A stretch of 17,221 nucleotides of DNA from Iamia sp964643485 (GTDB lineage Bacteria > Actinomycetota > Acidimicrobiia > Acidimicrobiales > Iamiaceae): assembly GCA_964643485.1 (NCBI GenBank), contig CAZXRA010000047.1:1-17221 (forward strand), in the 5' to 3' direction. Below, piece after piece: positions 14,718-17,221 of the stretch. A program made the translations under genes and the position numbers. Within the stretch, counting starts at the first letter, position 1. Every line of letters begins with the position of its first letter. The notes under the pieces were generated by a model, which saw only the letters and a program-made list of their open reading frames with translations, searched no databases and had not been told where the DNA came from.

Positions 14718-15830
14718 CTAGTACCGCAGCAGGGCGCCGATGCGCCCGTGCACGTCGAGATCGACGTTGCCGGAGACCATCTCCACCTTGGCTCCCCGGG
14801 CCAGGGCGTCATCGATGGCCTCCTCCACCACGTCCTCGACGGCATGGAGCGAGGCGTCCTCGTCCCGATGGGGACGGATGGCGAGAAGGGCGCCGGTGGC
14901 CTGGCAGCGCCAGCCCTCCTGGTGGAAGGTGTCCGACACGATCATCTGCTCGATCCGGTTCTCGGCCAGGGCGGCCAGCACGTCCTCCAGACCGAGGACG
15001 GCCTTGCGCCCGGCGCCGACCGCGTCGAGCAAGCGGGTGACGATGGCCCCCTCCCGGGTGCGCTCGGTGGCCTCCTCCATGGCCGCCACGACCCGGGTGA
15101 TCTCGGCGACGGAGGCCTGCGGGGTGACGGCGAGGCGGGGGCAGAGGCGGTCGCGCAGGTAGGGGTGGAGGGCGCCCTCGATCTCTCTGGCCATGTCGTC
15201 GGGCACGCCGAGGCAGAGGTGCTCGAAGCCGTGTTCCTGGTACACGGCGAAGGCCAGGGCCGCGGCTCGACGCACGTGCTGGGACGTGAGGGCGTCGACG
15301 TGGCCGGTGACGTCGCCCCTCTCCTTGTCGCCCCGGCTGTCGTAGTCACGGGCCGACTCGCCCCGGGCCTCGGTGTGCTCCACCAGCTCGTCCAGCTCGA
15401 ACACGAACATGCGGACCCGCTGGCGATCGACCAGGAGGACCCCGAAGCGACGCTGCACCTCGGCGATGGCCTCGAGCTGGCCGAGAGCGGGCTGGTCGTT
15501 GACCACCACCCGGCTGCGCACCGACACCGGGAGGGGCACGACCTCCCAGAGGTCGTGTTCCGAGCAGGAGAAGAGGGCCAGGCCTCGAACCCGGGAGCGG
15601 TCGAAACCACCCTTCACGTAGCTCTCGATGCGGGCCAGGTCGCGGTGCACCGACGCCGTGCCGTTCGCCCGGCTCTTGGCGGCGCGGAGGACGGAGTCGA
15701 GCTCGTGATCCACGTCGCGCTGGGTCACGAGTCGACGTCCGTCGACATCGAGGTAACAGGACGTGACGGGCACGCCGTTCGTCCGGAAGCCCGTCAGGGT
15801 GCGCAACGTCGCATCGGAGATGGTGGTCAC
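14718..15830 (-). CDS. Bacterial eRF1-like protein (baeRF / Vms1-type family)
   Basis: The 370-residue product resembles bacterial members of the archaeo-eukaryotic release factor superfamily, which are annotated as Vms1/Ankzf1-type peptidyl-tRNA hydrolases. Visible features are an opening helix plus CYLDVDG strand (about 5-31), a beta-rich middle domain (RGLALFSCSEHDLWEVVPLP, about 82-101; VLLVDRQRVRMFVFE, 131-145), then the loop and helix TGHVDALTSQHVRRAAALAF (175-194), and a C-terminal L7Ae-like domain (about 262-370: LLDAVGAGRKAVLGLEDVLAALAENRIEQMIVSD). The GGQ tripeptide expected at the tip of the middle domain in true release factors is absent. GTG 15830 has a strong AGGAGG (complement of 15837-15842) 6 nt upstream. 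It heads a likely operon with the ROK kinase and metalloprotease. A role in ribosome rescue or stress is inference. Confidence 0.78.
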   Translation of the reverse strand: MTTISDATLRTLTGFRTNGVPVTSCYLDVDGRRLVTQRDVDHELDSVLRAAKSRANGTASVHRDLARIESYVKGGFDRSRVRGLALFSCSEHDLWEVVPLPVSVRSRVVVNDQPALGQLEAIAEVQRRFGVLLVDRQRVRMFVFELDELVEHTEARGESARDYDSRGDKERGDVTGHVDALTSQHVRRAAALAFAVYQEHGFEHLCLGVPDDMAREIEGALHPYLRDRLCPRLAVTPQASVAEITRVVAAMEEATERTREGAIVTRLLDAVGAGRKAVLGLEDVLAALAENRIEQMIVSDTFHQEGWRCQATGALLAIRPHRDEDASLHAVEDVVEEAIDDALARGAKVEMVSGNVDLDVHGRIGALLRY

Positions 15831-15836
15831 GTGGCT

Positions 15837-15842
15837 CCTCCT
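15837..15842 (-). promoter_or_regulatory. Strong Shine-Dalgarno of the eRF1-like gene
   Basis: AGGAGG on the minus strand, 6 nt before GTG 15830. It fixes the GTG as the start and contrasts with the leaderless-looking starts elsewhere in the window. Confidence 0.8.
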
Positions 15843-16015
15843 CGTTGTGGGGGATGGGCGCGCCGAACGACGACCCGGAGACGAGCGGGACCGCAGCCGG
15901 CCCGCCGCGCTCCGATCAGGAAGGCCGGAGGCTCAAGCGGGGGCGTGCGTTCCGCGTGCTCGATCACCCCACCCTACGCAGCCGGGGCACATTCTGCTGA
16001 CGGAGGGCGATCCGC

Positions 16016-17221
16016 CTACCGGGCGGCGTAGCCAGCAGCGGCGGCCGCCGTCACCACGCCGACCTGCTCCGGGTCGGCGGCCCGAGCCCAGGCCAGGGCG
16101 TCGGGCGAGGCGGTGAGGACCACGACCTGGACGGCCGAGGCCGGGCCGGCCACGGCATCCAGGATGCGCTCCACCTCGGGAGCGGCCAGCTCGGCGAAGG
16201 GCTCGTCGACCAGCAGCGGGGCCGGGCCGGGGCCACCGTCGACGCAGGCCTCCCGCTGGGAGGCCATGCGGGCCAGGATGCGCCACGCCGCGGCATCGGC
16301 GTCGATCGTCGAGGCCACCGGGCCACCGGCGGCCCGCTCGGCCTGGATCCGCTCGAGTCCCTCCAGCTCCATGCGGGCCAGCACCACGCGGGCCTCGGCC
16401 TGGCCCAGGGCCCGGTCGGCCTCGGCCTCGGCCTCGGGCTCGGCCCCCACCGGCCCGCCCGCGGGCAGGAGGTGGGACACGGCCACGTCGAGGGCGGTCT
16501 GGGCATCGCGGGCCTCGGCCTCGAGCTGGACCAGGTCGACGTCCACCGGAGCGGCGGCGGGAGGGACCACGAGGGGCACCGGGGCCGGCTCCGCCTCGGC
16601 GTCGGCCAGCTCGGCCTCGGCCCGGGCGAGCTCGGCCAGGTCGTGGGCCAGGCGCTCGTCGGCCCCGCTCCCCGCGGCCAGGGCCTCCTCGGCATGGGCC
16701 AGATCTCGTCGCAGGTCGTCGCGCCGCTGGAGCAGGGCGGCCTGGGCGGCCCGGGCGCCGTCCTGGGCGTCGAGGCGGGCCAGCTCGTCCTCCACCTGCA
16801 CCCGCTCGGCGGCGAGGGCTGCGGCCTTGCGGGCTGCGTCCTCCTGGCGGGCCACCCAGGCCCGGGCCCGGACCTCGACCTCGTCCCGGCTCAGGATCTC
16901 CCCCAGGGGCACGCCGACCTCGTCGAGGGCGAGGCGCAGGTCGGGCAGCGGATCGGTGGCGATGCGATCCCGCAGGGCGGAGGCCACGTCGTCTCCGGGG
17001 TCGGTGCCGAGCAGGTCGGCGGCCCGAGCCCGCAGGGCGGCCAGGGTCTCCCCCAGGCGACCTCGGGCGGCCTGGGCGTCCCACGCCACCGGCGCGGGGG
17101 CCCGGTGTTCGGCCTCGACCTGGGCCGCGGCCCCGGCGGCGTCGGCCTCGGCCCGGGCCACGGCCACCTCGGCCGCCACCAAGGCGCGGCGGGCCTCCGC
17201 GGGGGCGAGCTGCGACGGCAG
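16016..17221 (-). CDS. Coiled-coil SMC/Rad50-like ATPase, C-terminal part (5' end outside window)
   Basis: The frame is open from the right edge to TAG at 16016-16018, giving 401 visible residues. Most of it (about the first 285) is very rich in Ala, Glu, Arg and Leu with heptad-like spacing (AERVQVEDELARLDAQ; DLAELARAEAELADAEAE), typical of a long coiled coil, interrupted by Pro-rich breaks. Near the C-terminus APLLVDEPFAEL (about 16190-16220) is a good Walker B with the catalytic glutamate, followed by VERILDAVAG and a strand VQVVVLTASPDALAWARA. This is the order of SMC/Rad50/RecN-type heads. I find no LSGG-type signature before the Walker B, and the H-loop position reads LTASPD without histidine. 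A Walker A, if present, is beyond the window. Its exact family and role are unknown; chromosome maintenance or repair is a guess. Confidence 0.7.
   Translation of the reverse strand: MPSQLAPAEARRALVAAEVAVARAEADAAGAAAQVEAEHRAPAPVAWDAQAARGRLGETLAALRARAADLLGTDPGDDVASALRDRIATDPLPDLRLALDEVGVPLGEILSRDEVEVRARAWVARQEDAARKAAALAAERVQVEDELARLDAQDGARAAQAALLQRRDDLRRDLAHAEEALAAGSGADERLAHDLAELARAEAELADAEAEPAPVPLVVPPAAAPVDVDLVQLEAEARDAQTALDVAVSHLLPAGGPVGAEPEAEAEADRALGQAEARVVLARMELEGLERIQAERAAGGPVASTIDADAAAWRILARMASQREACVDGGPGPAPLLVDEPFAELAAPEVERILDAVAGPASAVQVVVLTASPDALAWARAADPEQVGVVTAAAAAGYAAR

Noticed and set aside
15971..15976. TAGGGT on the minus strand as promoter of the eRF1-like operon
   Set aside because: It fits a -10 but would leave a leader of more than 130 nt and has no -35; GC-rich DNA produces such hexamers by chance.
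14748..16031. 427-codon rightward frame opposite the eRF1-like gene
   Set aside because: Shadow of the leftward gene, which has a strong Shine-Dalgarno and a coherent fold pattern.

Overview
The window comes from a very GC-rich genome with almost exclusively G/C third codon positions. The gene content (an arg cluster with an internal argR, a DUF222/HNH protein, a bacterial eRF1-like protein, a ROK kinase, and start codons sitting 6-8 nt behind TANNNT hexamers) points to Actinomycetota. Acidimicrobiia (Iamia-like) is my best guess, but that is inference without a database search. Nearly all of the sequence is coding; I see no tRNA, rRNA, CRISPR array or insertion sequence.

Region 1 (1-5927, minus strand) is an arginine-biosynthesis operon in the order argB-argD-argF-argR-argG-argH. 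Every junction is overlapping or within 5 nt (ATGA, ATGA, GTGA, 5 nt, TGATG), and argH runs off the left edge. It converts N-acetylglutamate to arginine except for the argC and argJ steps, whose genes are absent. In front of argB two back-to-back ARG-box palindromes cover a TACACT -10 hexamer placed for a leaderless transcript, so the ArgR made by the operon probably represses its own operon.

Region 2 (about 5965-9041) is more accessory. It holds a divergent hygromycin-B-kinase-like phosphotransferase, whose 3' end overlaps by 10 bp a convergent DUF222/HNH-nuclease-type protein. A gene-poor 0.5 kb stretch follows, with what looks like a frameshifted gene remnant and a strong GC hairpin.

Region 3 (9042-12143) carries an ACT-domain protein divergent from a TetR regulator with a clear palindrome in the shared promoter, then an AlaC-type aminotransferase (stop codons of tetR and alaC interlock on CTAG), then inorganic pyrophosphatase divergent from alaC with only 32 bp between start codons.

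Region 4 (12155-17221, minus strand) has a likely three-gene operon: an eRF1/Vms1-like (baeRF) protein without a GGQ motif, a ROK sugar kinase 3 nt downstream, and a membrane-anchored HExxH metalloprotease. Upstream of it lies the C-terminal part of a long coiled-coil, SMC/Rad50-like ATPase with a Walker B but no evident ABC signature; its start is outside the window.

Most of the window is housekeeping. The best candidates for something less described are the baeRF-ROK-metalloprotease set, the atypical ATPase, the ACT-plus-C-terminal-domain protein with its TetR neighbour, and the compact regulatory architecture (ARG boxes over a leaderless promoter, stop codons in opposite arms of one hairpin).
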